This document shows positions 18,015 through 25,631 of a stretch of 64,000 nt of DNA, piece by piece (within the stretch, counting starts at the first letter, position 1; each line of letters opens with the position of its first letter). This DNA comes from Fibrella aestuarina BUZ 2 (GTDB taxonomy: Bacteria > Bacteroidota > Bacteroidia > Cytophagales > Spirosomataceae), in the NCBI RefSeq assembly GCF_000331105.1, contig NC_020054.1, forward strand, positions 3,331,701-3,395,700. Direction: 5' to 3'. The notes below the pieces were generated by a model. The model made no database searches and was not told where the DNA came from. It saw only the letters and a program-made list of their open reading frames with translations. The position numbers and the translations under genes were made by a program.

Positions 18015-19493
18015 ATGAAAAAAATACTAGTACAAGCGTCTCTGTTAGGCGCATTCCTCCTGGGTACGTCGGCTTGTAACCGTGACTTGCTGACCCCCAT
18101 TCCACAAACGTCGGTATCCGATGCGTCGTCGTTCAGCACGACGAGCCGGGTGCAGCAGCAGTTGCTGTCACTGTACACGGCCTTGAAAGATGGTAACCTC
18201 TATGGCGGCCGCTACCTGATCTACGGCGACATTCGGGGCGAGAATTTCCTCAACGAGACGTCGAACCTCGTCACTGGTGCCGACGTGTGGAACCTCAACG
18301 CCACCAACAGCGCCACCGCGGTACAGACGCTCTGGTATGCCGCTTATCTGTGCATCAACAAGTGCAACATCTTTATCGACGGCATGGCGACAGTACCGGT
18401 TACGATCGTGCCGGCTGATGTCGCCGCCCGGTATATCGCCGAGGCTAAGCTGATTCGGGCGCTGTCGTATTACAGCCTGCTGCAATACTACGCCCGGCCT
18501 TATGCCGACGGCAATGGGAACAAGCCCGGCGTGCCCCTTCGTTTGAACGGGATCAAAGGCACGGGTCAGTCTGATCTGGCGCGTAGCACGGTGGCTGATG
18601 TGTACACGCAGGTGCTGAAAGACCTCAACGAAGCGGAAACGGGTTTACCCCAAACCTATTCGGGTACGGGCGAAAACACCACGCGTGCCCATAAGAACAC
18701 GGCTATCGCGCTGAAAACGCGGGTATATCTGACCATGCAGCGCTATGCCGATGTGGTCACGGAGGCTAACAAGATTGTAAGCCCAGCAGCGCCTTTCAAC
18801 GCGCCAACGGGGGTAAACCACCGCTTGCAGGCTGACATCGCCACGGTGTTCACGAACTTCACCACTACCGAGTCGATTTTCTCGATGCCGATGACGACCA
18901 CGGCGGGCGACTTCCCCGGTACGCAAAACCAGCTGGCGTTCTACTACCAGCCTAACGCCAGCAATGGCGGTACGGGTGGGGCCGAGTACTCGTTGAATCC
19001 GAGTGGGATCATCGCCAACACCAACTGGTCGGCTACCGATCGCCGCCGGTCATTTGTTCGGCAAACGGGCACAGGTGCCACCACCAAGAACTGGCTGATC
19101 AAGTACAAAACGGTTAGCCCGTACACCGACTACGTTCCGGTGATTCGCTATTCGGAAGTGTTGTTGAACCTGGCTGAAGCGAGGGCGCGTACGACCAACT
19201 CCGTAGATGCACAGGCGGTAGCCCTGTTGAGTGCCGTTCGCAATCGGTCAGATGCGGCGATCACCTACACGACGACCAGCTTTGCCAACGCTACCGAGCT
19301 GACCAACGCTATTCTGCTGGAACGCAACATCGAGTTCCTGGGTGAAGGGCTGCGCAACAATGATCTGGTGCGGCTGCTGCAAACCATTCCCGCCAAAGGG
19401 TCGGTTGCGGCTAAAGCGGCTTCTGAGAATGGCTACATCTGGCCGATCTCTGCGCAGGAGCTAGCTCTCAATAAGCTGGCAACGGACAACTAG
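18015..19493 (+). CDS. SusD/RagB-family nutrient-binding lipoprotein (cassette 3)
   Basis: A 492-residue classical SusD protein. The lipobox cysteine is residue 21 (GTSAC followed by NRD). Helical SusD core motifs are present (AEAKLIRALSYYSLLQYYARPY around 150, VIRYSEVLLNLAEARAR around 380) and the late NIEFLGEGLRNNDLVRL replaces the usual ExxGHRWFDL motif. Unlike cassettes 1 and 2 there is no small lipoprotein after it. Its stop is directly followed by a 34-base-armed inverted repeat that fills the gap to the convergent ung gene. Confidence 0.95.
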   Translation: MKKILVQASLLGAFLLGTSACNRDLLTPIPQTSVSDASSFSTTSRVQQQLLSLYTALKDGNLYGGRYLIYGDIRGENFLNETSNLVTGADVWNLNATNSATAVQTLWYAAYLCINKCNIFIDGMATVPVTIVPADVAARYIAEAKLIRALSYYSLLQYYARPYADGNGNKPGVPLRLNGIKGTGQSDLARSTVADVYTQVLKDLNEAETGLPQTYSGTGENTTRAHKNTAIALKTRVYLTMQRYADVVTEANKIVSPAAPFNAPTGVNHRLQADIATVFTNFTTTESIFSMPMTTTAGDFPGTQNQLAFYYQPNASNGGTGGAEYSLNPSGIIANTNWSATDRRRSFVRQTGTGATTKNWLIKYKTVSPYTDYVPVIRYSEVLLNLAEARARTTNSVDAQAVALLSAVRNRSDAAITYTTTSFANATELTNAILLERNIEFLGEGLRNNDLVRLLQTIPAKGSVAAKAASENGYIWPISAQELALNKLATDN

Positions 19494-19494
19494 A

Positions 19495-19594
19495 ATTACG
19501 TCCAAGGTTTAACGTCCAATGTCCAACGTTTACGGATAGCGCACTTAGCGTGTCCGCAAGCGTTGGACATTGGACGTTAAACCTTGGACGTAAT
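19495..19594. repeat. Perfect 34-bp inverted repeat filling the gap between convergent genes
   Basis: Arms at 19495-19528 and 19561-19594 pair without a mismatch, with a 32-base loop. The element begins two bases after the SusD stop and ends at the base before the ung stop codon, so it fills the whole gap. The arms are built of repeated words (GTCCAAGG, CGTCCAATG, GTCCAACG). It very likely acts as a two-way transcription end or transcript-protecting hairpin, though it lacks the GC-rich stem plus T run of a standard terminator. Confidence 0.75.
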
Positions 19595-20260
19595 TTACCA
19601 CTCGATCGGTGGCAGGCCTTTGCTTTCCAGGTACGTGTTGGCCTGGCTGAAGTGCTTGTTGCCGAACCAGCCGCCCCACTGAGCGGCCATGGGCGAGGGG
19701 TGTTTCGCTTTTAAGATCAAGTGCTTGGAGTCGTCGATGACGGCTCCTTTTTTTTGTGCGTAGGCGCCCCACAGCATAAACACCACGTGCTCTTTTTGCT
19801 CGGAGAGGATCTTGATAACGGCATCGGTGAACGTTTCCCAGCCTTTGCCCTGATGCGACCCCGCCTGCCCGGCCCGGACGGTCAGGGTCGAATTGAGCAG
19901 CATCACCCCCTGCGAGGCCCAGCGCTCCAGATTCCCCGATTTAGGGATGGGTTTGCCGAGGTCGTCCTGAATCTCCTTGAAAATATTGATGAGCGACGGG
20001 GGCTTCGTGATACCATCGGCGACCGAAAACGCGAGCCCATTGGCCTGCCCTTCACCGTGATACGGATCCTGGCCCAAAATGACCACGCGGGCGTCGTCGA
20101 AACTACATTTGTCGAAGGCGTTGAAGATCAGGCGGCCGGGCGGATAAATCCGCTGGCTGGCGTATTCCTGTCGTAAAAATTCGGCTAACTTTGGGAAATA
20201 CGGTTTGTCAAACTCAGGTTGCAGGTAGGGTTTCCAGGATTCGGCGATCGTAACGTTCAT
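19595..20260 (-). CDS. ung: Uracil-DNA glycosylase
   Basis: Removes uracil from DNA as the first step of base excision repair. The 221-residue length fits family 1 enzymes. The water-activating motif GQDPYHG lies near residue 62 with the catalytic aspartate, followed by the uracil-pocket GLAFSV. LLNSTLTVR carries the conserved asparagine, and KHPSPMAA near 187 supplies the catalytic histidine and the DNA-intercalation loop. The gene is monocistronic, convergent with the SusD gene and divergent from apaG. A candidate -7 element lies about 60 bases upstream. Confidence 0.97.
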   Translation of the reverse strand: MNVTIAESWKPYLQPEFDKPYFPKLAEFLRQEYASQRIYPPGRLIFNAFDKCSFDDARVVILGQDPYHGEGQANGLAFSVADGITKPPSLINIFKEIQDDLGKPIPKSGNLERWASQGVMLLNSTLTVRAGQAGSHQGKGWETFTDAVIKILSEQKEHVVFMLWGAYAQKKGAVIDDSKHLILKAKHPSPMAAQWGGWFGNKHFSQANTYLESKGLPPIEW

Positions 20261-20319
20261 AGTAGGGGAGTAATGGAGTAAAGCCGGAAAAATAATTTCC
20301 GACAGGCCGATTGACCTGG

Positions 20320-20327
20320 CAAACTTA
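20320..20327 (-). promoter_or_regulatory. Candidate -7 element for ung
   Basis: On the minus strand this reads TAAGTTTG, an exact TAnnTTTG match about 60 bases before the ung ATG. No TTG is seen at -33 distance. Confidence 0.3.
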
Positions 20328-20372
20328 TCAACTTATTTTACGTTCTAAGGTTGTCTAAAACGAGCTTTGTTT

Positions 20373-20759
20373 ATGGTTTCTGCCGTAACGGAAGGCATTG
20401 AGGTAATTGTCAAAACAGAGTATCAGCACGGCTATTCGAGCCCATTGCAGGCACACTTTGTGTTTACCTACCGCATTGCCATTGAAAACCACAGTGAGCA
20501 TACCATCCAGTTGTTGCGTCGCCATTGGCTTATCTACGACGCCACCGGCGAGGTGCGTGAAGTAGAGGGCGAAGGCGTTATTGGCCTGCAACCTGTGCTC
20601 GAACCCGGCGAGCGCCACGAATACGTGTCGGGCTGCAACCTGCACGCCAGCATGGGTAAGATGGTGGGGTCCTATCTGGTCGAGCGGATCATCGACGGCA
20701 AACAGTTTCGTATTCAGGTGCCCGAATTCACGATGGTGGTGCCGTTCCAGTTGAATTAA
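20373..20759 (+). CDS. apaG: ApaG domain protein
   Basis: A 128-residue ApaG protein, a small fibronectin-like beta-sandwich known from the apaG/apaH context and from F-box proteins; its exact biochemical role in bacteria is unsettled. The family signature is clear: FVFTYRIAIENHSEHTIQLL, RRHWLIYDATGE and GVIGLQPVLEPGE followed by YVSG, then MVGSYLVE. The ATG at 20373 is preferred over a TTG two codons upstream because it gives the usual family length. The next gene starts four bases after the stop, in the same frame, so the two are likely translated from one message. Confidence 0.93.
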   Translation: MVSAVTEGIEVIVKTEYQHGYSSPLQAHFVFTYRIAIENHSEHTIQLLRRHWLIYDATGEVREVEGEGVIGLQPVLEPGERHEYVSGCNLHASMGKMVGSYLVERIIDGKQFRIQVPEFTMVVPFQLN

Positions 20760-20762
20760 TTC

Positions 20763-21539
20763 TTGATCAAGGCCTATCTCCGGCATTGGTGGCGGGCGGG
20801 CAACGCTCACGGTCTCCATTCGCCTTTTGTCTACGCCCTCTACACAGAGGTTATCAGCGCTCGGTCCGACACAACGCCATTCACGGCGATTGAGCAATTG
20901 CGGAAACAACTCCGCCAAAGTACCGAACTCATCAACGTAACCGACCTCGGTGCCGGCTCACGAACGGGGGCCGGTCAACAGCGGCAGTTGGGGCACATTG
21001 CCCGATCGGCCCAGAAACCAGTTCGGTACGCCCAGCTCCTCAATCGGCTGGTACACCGCTTTAAGCCCACGACAGTGCTGGAGCTGGGTACGTCGTTGGG
21101 GCTAACAACGGCTTATCTGGCCGATGCCGCCGCCCGCACAAACGGCCGTGTTGTCACCTTTGAAGGCTGCCCTGCCATTGCCGCCAAGGCTAAAAAGCAC
21201 CTTGATGAATTGGGCTATCAGCATGTGGATGTGGTCGTTGGTGACCTAAGTAAAACTTTGGCGTCTGAACTAGCAAAATTACCCAGCTTAGACTTCGTGT
21301 TTTTCGACGCTAATCATCGGTATCAGCCTACTATTCAATATTTTACCAGTTGTCTGGAAAAGGCGCACAATGACTCCCTCTTTATCTTCGACGACATTCA
21401 CTGGTCGGATGAGATGGAACAGGCCTGGGCCACCATCAAAGACCATCCGTCGGTTCAGGTGACGGTTGATCTGTTCGGTGTAGGGTTGGTGTTTTTTCGG
21501 CGTCAACAGCCACGACAGCATTTTGTGTTGACGTTTTAG
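20763..21539 (+). CDS. Class I SAM-dependent methyltransferase (TTG start)
   Basis: A 258-residue Rossmann-fold methyltransferase. The SAM-binding motif LELGTSLGLTTAYLA is near residue 107, the acidic motif VVTFEG follows, and FVFFDANHRY plus FIFDDIHWSDEMEQAW mark the O-methyltransferase-like group frequent in Bacteroidota. The start is a TTG at 20763: apaG's TAA is in the same frame only one codon upstream (TAA TTC TTG), there is no ATG before the middle of the protein, and the N-terminal YLRHWWRAGNAHGLHSPFVY looks family-conserved. Translational coupling to apaG is likely. The methyl acceptor is unknown. Confidence 0.85.
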   Translation: MIKAYLRHWWRAGNAHGLHSPFVYALYTEVISARSDTTPFTAIEQLRKQLRQSTELINVTDLGAGSRTGAGQQRQLGHIARSAQKPVRYAQLLNRLVHRFKPTTVLELGTSLGLTTAYLADAAARTNGRVVTFEGCPAIAAKAKKHLDELGYQHVDVVVGDLSKTLASELAKLPSLDFVFFDANHRYQPTIQYFTSCLEKAHNDSLFIFDDIHWSDEMEQAWATIKDHPSVQVTVDLFGVGLVFFRRQQPRQHFVLTF

Positions 21540-21581
21540 GCAGGTAACCGTATCTCCAGTATCCGTATCACCGACCCTACT

Positions 21582-22946
21582 ATGAAAAAGCCAGTAGCTC
21601 TTGTTCTTGCGTTTGCCGTTGCTGGTCTGATGGCCTCCTGTAGTAAACAACTGACCACCGATGTGCCGACGGCTACTGACCAAACCACCTTTGGCCTGAT
21701 CCAGAATCGGATACTAACGCCTTCCTGCGCCACGGCGGGCTGCCACGCGTCGGAGAACGATGCGGCTTTCAAGCAGCACGGGCTGGTACTGGCGGCCGGC
21801 GAAGCCTACAAGAATCTGGTCGGGGTTGACCCAAAAAACGCACTGGCCCTTACCGACGGCCTGAAGCGCGTGAAAGCGTTTGAGTCGCAGAAAAGCCTCC
21901 TGTACCACAAGCTGAATGTCGACGCCGCGCACCATACCGGCAAAAACTACGGTAACCCGATGCCCCTGGGCAGTGATCCCCTCAGCGTTGGGCAGATTGA
22001 GTTTGTCCGGCGCTGGATCGATGGCGGCGCGTTGCCCGACGGTAACCTGATCGACCCTACGCTGCTCGATGACAAGACGCCCAGCACTGGGGCTAATGCG
22101 AGTTTTCAGGCCCCTAAGGCGCCCATTGCTGGCCAAGGTTACCAACTGCGAATCGATCCGTTCGACGTGGCGCCCAACTTTGAGCGGGAGCTATTTGTGC
22201 GCAAGAACGTGGGTAATACCGACGAGATCTACGTGAACCGGTTTACGGTGACGATGCGGCCCGGTAGTCATCATTTTATCGCCCACGATTTTGAGTCGGC
22301 CGCGCTGGCACCGCCACTCAACCAGGTACGTGATCTGCGCAATGCCGATGGCTCGCTGAATTTTGCGACGGTGCTGCAAATGAGCAACCACGTGTATCTG
22401 GCGGGTAGCCAGTCGCCCAATCTCGACTACTCGTTTCCGGAAGGGGCGGCACTGCTGATTCCGGCCAACGCCTCGGTCGACCTGAATGCGCACTACGTTA
22501 ACAAGGGCAAGACTACGATGCAGGGCGAGGCGTACCTCAACTTTTATACCACGCCCAAAGCCGCCGTCACCAAGGTAGTTCGGACGCTGAACCTGGGTAA
22601 CACAAGCCTATCCATCCCGGCGGGCCAGGAAATGACGTTCAAGAAGACGTTTCTGGTAACCGCTAAAACCCGGCAGGTGCTGACGCTGACCTCGCACATG
22701 CACAAACTGGGAACGAAGTTTGTCATACGCATCAAAGGCGGCGCCCGCGACGGTGAAGTCGTTTACAGCACTACGGATTGGGAACACCCCGACATTATCA
22801 ATTTCAAGACGCCAATCACGCTGGCCAAAGGCGAAGGCCTGACTTCGGAGATTACATACAATAACACGACCAACAGGACCGTAAAATTCGGCCTGACCAG
22901 CGAGGACGAAATGGGAATCATTTTTGGGTACTATTACGAAGAGTAA
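21582..22946 (+). CDS. Lipoprotein with a PHM-like copper type II monooxygenase fold
   Basis: A 454-residue lipoprotein (lipobox cysteine 20, GLMASC). Residues about 35-150 form a cytochrome-like start with SCATAGCH (Cys49, Cys54, His55), a CX4CH spacing that is not the standard heme c CX2CH. The rest fits the two-domain copper monooxygenase fold of peptidylglycine hydroxylating monooxygenase. His230/His231 are in GSHHFIAHDF, His304 in NAHYVN, His372/His374 in HMHKLG and Met444 in EDEMG. These correspond to PHM ligands 107/108, 172, 242/244 and 314, with spacings of 68-74 against 65-70. All six copper ligands are thus present, so oxidative C-H chemistry at the cell surface is plausible. The substrate is unknown. 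Confidence 0.8.
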   Translation: MKKPVALVLAFAVAGLMASCSKQLTTDVPTATDQTTFGLIQNRILTPSCATAGCHASENDAAFKQHGLVLAAGEAYKNLVGVDPKNALALTDGLKRVKAFESQKSLLYHKLNVDAAHHTGKNYGNPMPLGSDPLSVGQIEFVRRWIDGGALPDGNLIDPTLLDDKTPSTGANASFQAPKAPIAGQGYQLRIDPFDVAPNFERELFVRKNVGNTDEIYVNRFTVTMRPGSHHFIAHDFESAALAPPLNQVRDLRNADGSLNFATVLQMSNHVYLAGSQSPNLDYSFPEGAALLIPANASVDLNAHYVNKGKTTMQGEAYLNFYTTPKAAVTKVVRTLNLGNTSLSIPAGQEMTFKKTFLVTAKTRQVLTLTSHMHKLGTKFVIRIKGGARDGEVVYSTTDWEHPDIINFKTPITLAKGEGLTSEITYNNTTNRTVKFGLTSEDEMGIIFGYYYEE

Positions 22947-23054
22947 CGCGAGGGCAACCGCGCTGTTCCGCAAATTGTCGCGGGAAGATGCGGTATTTTG
23001 TATACTATGAGTTTCCTTAGCATAGGAATTCTACTTGCGTACCTACCACCCTGA

Positions 23055-23984
23055 ATGAACCCACTGAACCGCCTGCATTGGTTTGTTTTAGTTTTATTTA
23101 TTCCCGTCTGGACACGGGCTCAGGTTACCGACCGAAAAGTCGATGTTGTCTATAAGCTCTCCGAAGCAACGGGTGAATACCTGTTTAAGGCCTCGAATCC
23201 TAACCTCTGCGAGTATACCGTGCAGGTCGATGTCGTGGATGTGGTGGGGATGCGGAGTTCCGTCAAACTACCCTACGTTGGCAGTGTTAAGCCGGGTGAA
23301 ACAACCTTGTTTTCGCTGAAACCAACTAAAATGGGGGAGGCGGCGTCGTTTCGTTACCTGTATACGGCTACCCGGGGTCGGTTATTTCAGGCGGAGCCGC
23401 CAACCTACCTGTACACACTGCCCGTAGCCCCCGGCCAACCGGTGCTGGTTCAGGAAACACAGGCGATGGGTAAGGTACTGGGGGTAAAAAACGTTCGGCT
23501 CACCAACTATACCTCGTTGGTTTTTCAGGTTAAGAACGGCGACACCGTTTTCGCCGCGCGCCGAGGTGTGGTCATAAACCGGCTCGATGGCTGGGCCGCT
23601 ACGGCCCGTGATGACGTTCGGGAGAGCAATCTGGTTGAAATAAGCCACGCTGATGGCACGTTTGCCCAATATGCCCGCCTGAAAGCCGGTAGCCTGCTGG
23701 TGAAACTGGGTGAAACGGTGGAGGTGGGCCAACCGCTCGGTCTGGTCGGCGAGCTGCCCGGCCTGCCCCCTACCATCCATTTCTCGGTGCGTTACCTGCC
23801 GCCGGTCGAGGTGCAGCCTAGTAAAGAATACAAGTACATCCACCTGCGCCCCAAGTTTTCCGCCCTGACCATCGAGTCGGGCGATTACCTGATCTCGGGA
23901 CGTACCTACGAGGCGACCCGGCCGGTGGAACTGATCACGCAGGAAATGTCGAAGCGGGAAATTAAGCGTTACCTAAAGCAATAG
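23055..23984 (+). CDS. Secreted degenerate M23 (LytM-like) domain protein
   Basis: A 309-residue secreted protein (signal peptide 1-22, ends TRA). Residues about 23-125 look like a beta-sandwich. Residues about 145-260 have the layout of an M23/LytM domain, with VFAARRGVVINRLDGW, LVEISHADGTFAQYARLK, LVKLGETVEVGQPLGLVG and TIHFSVRY. The zinc site is damaged: the first HxxxD motif is missing and the usual tyrosine-x-histidine-leucine reads YARL, while a histidine remains in ISHADG and in TIHF. It is therefore more likely a peptidoglycan-binding or regulatory pseudoenzyme, as known for EnvC-like proteins, than a peptidase. It is followed after 35 bases by the hydrolase gene. Confidence 0.7.
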   Translation: MNPLNRLHWFVLVLFIPVWTRAQVTDRKVDVVYKLSEATGEYLFKASNPNLCEYTVQVDVVDVVGMRSSVKLPYVGSVKPGETTLFSLKPTKMGEAASFRYLYTATRGRLFQAEPPTYLYTLPVAPGQPVLVQETQAMGKVLGVKNVRLTNYTSLVFQVKNGDTVFAARRGVVINRLDGWAATARDDVRESNLVEISHADGTFAQYARLKAGSLLVKLGETVEVGQPLGLVGELPGLPPTIHFSVRYLPPVEVQPSKEYKYIHLRPKFSALTIESGDYLISGRTYEATRPVELITQEMSKREIKRYLKQ

Positions 23985-24019
23985 CGTTTCAGCAGCGGGG
24001 TAGCTTGTTACCTTGCAAC

Positions 24020-25531
24020 ATGAAACATCCGCTACTCTGTTTGTTCCTGGCGCTGCCGCTGAGCTCGTTTTGCCAGCCAGCTACCAACGTACCCACAGCC
24101 GACGACCGGTTACGCCGCATCGAAGCGGCCCTGCCTGTCGTCGAGAAAATTTACAGCGATTATGCGGCGCAGCGCCACGTACCTGGCATTGGGCTTGGGG
24201 TGGTGGTCGATGGTAAACTGATCTACGGAAAAGGCATCGGTGAGGCCGATCTGGCGACGAAACGGCCCGTTACGGCGCAGTCGCAGTTCCGCATCGCATC
24301 GATGACCAAAAGCCTCACGGCCATGGCCATTCTGAAACTGCGCGACGAAGGTAAGTTACGCCTCGACGACCCGGCGGCTGGGTACGTTCCCGAACTGACA
24401 AACCTGCGCCCGCTCACCACCGATGCGCCGCCCATCACGATCCGCCACCTGCTGACGCATGCCGCTGGTTTTCCTGAAGATAACCCCTGGGGTGACCGGC
24501 AACTGGCCGACTCTGAAGCCGAGTTAAGTCAGTTTTTGCGTGGCGGGCTCTCGGTAGCCAACGCGCCGGGCGTGGCCTATGAATACAGCAACCTGGGCTT
24601 TACGCTGTTGGGGCGGATCATCAGCAACGTCGCGAAGCAGCCCTATCAGCAGTATATCACCGACAATATCCTTCGCCCGTTGGGCATGACGAGCACGATC
24701 TGGGATTACCGCAAGGCTGACCCCAATCGGTACGTAAACGGCTACCGCTGGCAGGAGGGACAACACCTGGCCGAAACGCCCCTGCCCGACGGCTCCTGGG
24801 GGGCCATGGGGGGGCTGATTACGACGGTTGACGATTTTGCCCGCTACATGGCCCTGCATCTGAGCGCTTGGCCCGCCCGCGACGGTGCAGAAACCGGCCC
24901 GGTGCGGCGGAGTTCACTGCGGGAAATGCAGCAGCCCTGGAATTTTCGGGGCTTAAACGCGCAGTTCCGCTACCCATCGGGACGGCTTTGCCCAACCGCC
25001 CAAGCTTATGCCTATGGCCTGGTCTGGGCGCGCGATTGTGGGGGGCGCGTGAGTGTAGGCCATAGCGGTGGCCTGCCCGGTTTCGGCACCGAATGGCAGG
25101 TAATGCCCGATTATGGTATTGGTATTATCAGTTGTGCCAACCTCACCTACGCGGGGATGCGCACCCTGAACACGGCTGCGCTCGATACGCTCATTGCGTT
25201 GGCGGGCCTGAAACCACGAGTGCTGGCTCCGTCGGTTATTCTGGCCCAACGCAAAGCCGAGCTCGTGCGACTACTGCCCAATTTTGAGAAGGCTGAGGCG
25301 AGTGGCATTTTTGCCGAAAACTTCTTCCCTGATACGCCCATCGACCTGCGCCGCCGCAGTACGCAGGCACTGTTCGAGAAGATCGGCAAGGTGGTGCGGG
25401 TGGAGGAACTGATTCCCGAAAACAACCTGCGGGGTACGTTCCGGATCGTGGGTGAACGCGGCGCTGTCGACGTATTTTTCACCCTGACCCCCGAGGCCAA
25501 CCCCCTGATTCAGCAATTAGATCTGAAGTAG
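24020..25531 (+). CDS. Secreted serine hydrolase, beta-lactamase/PBP4-like (class C fold)
   Basis: A 503-residue exported enzyme. The ATG at 24020 gives a clean signal peptide (MKHPLLCLFLALPLSSFCQP); an upstream in-frame start at 24005 only adds five residues. Catalytic motifs of the beta-lactamase-related family are present: the SxxK motif as SMTK (IASMTKSLTA, near 91), the YxN motif as YSN (YEYSNLGFTLLGRI) and HSGGLPGFG in place of KTG. Family members are esterases, D-amino-acid peptidases or lactamases, so the substrate is open. About 120 residues after the catalytic domain form a small C-terminal extension. The stop is followed by an inverted repeat shared with the convergent helicase gene. 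Confidence 0.88.
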   Translation: MKHPLLCLFLALPLSSFCQPATNVPTADDRLRRIEAALPVVEKIYSDYAAQRHVPGIGLGVVVDGKLIYGKGIGEADLATKRPVTAQSQFRIASMTKSLTAMAILKLRDEGKLRLDDPAAGYVPELTNLRPLTTDAPPITIRHLLTHAAGFPEDNPWGDRQLADSEAELSQFLRGGLSVANAPGVAYEYSNLGFTLLGRIISNVAKQPYQQYITDNILRPLGMTSTIWDYRKADPNRYVNGYRWQEGQHLAETPLPDGSWGAMGGLITTVDDFARYMALHLSAWPARDGAETGPVRRSSLREMQQPWNFRGLNAQFRYPSGRLCPTAQAYAYGLVWARDCGGRVSVGHSGGLPGFGTEWQVMPDYGIGIISCANLTYAGMRTLNTAALDTLIALAGLKPRVLAPSVILAQRKAELVRLLPNFEKAEASGIFAENFFPDTPIDLRRRSTQALFEKIGKVVRVEELIPENNLRGTFRIVGERGAVDVFFTLTPEANPLIQQLDLK

Positions 25532-25541
25532 GGGGCAATGC

Positions 25542-25614
25542 AAAACGTCCAACGTTCATTGTTGGCTGACGCGTCTTATTCGGACATCAGCCAACAATGA
25601 GCGTTGGACGTTTT
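25542..25614. repeat. 28-bp-armed inverted repeat between convergent genes
   Basis: Arms at 25542-25569 and 25587-25614 pair with one mismatch, loop 17 bases. It occupies most of the 100-base gap between the hydrolase stop (25531) and the helicase stop (25632). The words GTCCAACGTT and TTGGCTGACGCG recur in other elements of this window. Confidence 0.7.
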
Positions 25615-25631
25615 ATATTGAAACCCTATTT

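Noticed and set aside
3782..19493. A defined polysaccharide utilisation locus
   Set aside because: No glycoside hydrolase, lyase or sensor is present, so naming a glycan would be invention.
21726..21746. CX4CH in the copper lipoprotein as a heme c site
   Set aside because: Standard sites are CXXCH; four residues between the cysteines rarely bind heme covalently. Left as a possible disulfide.
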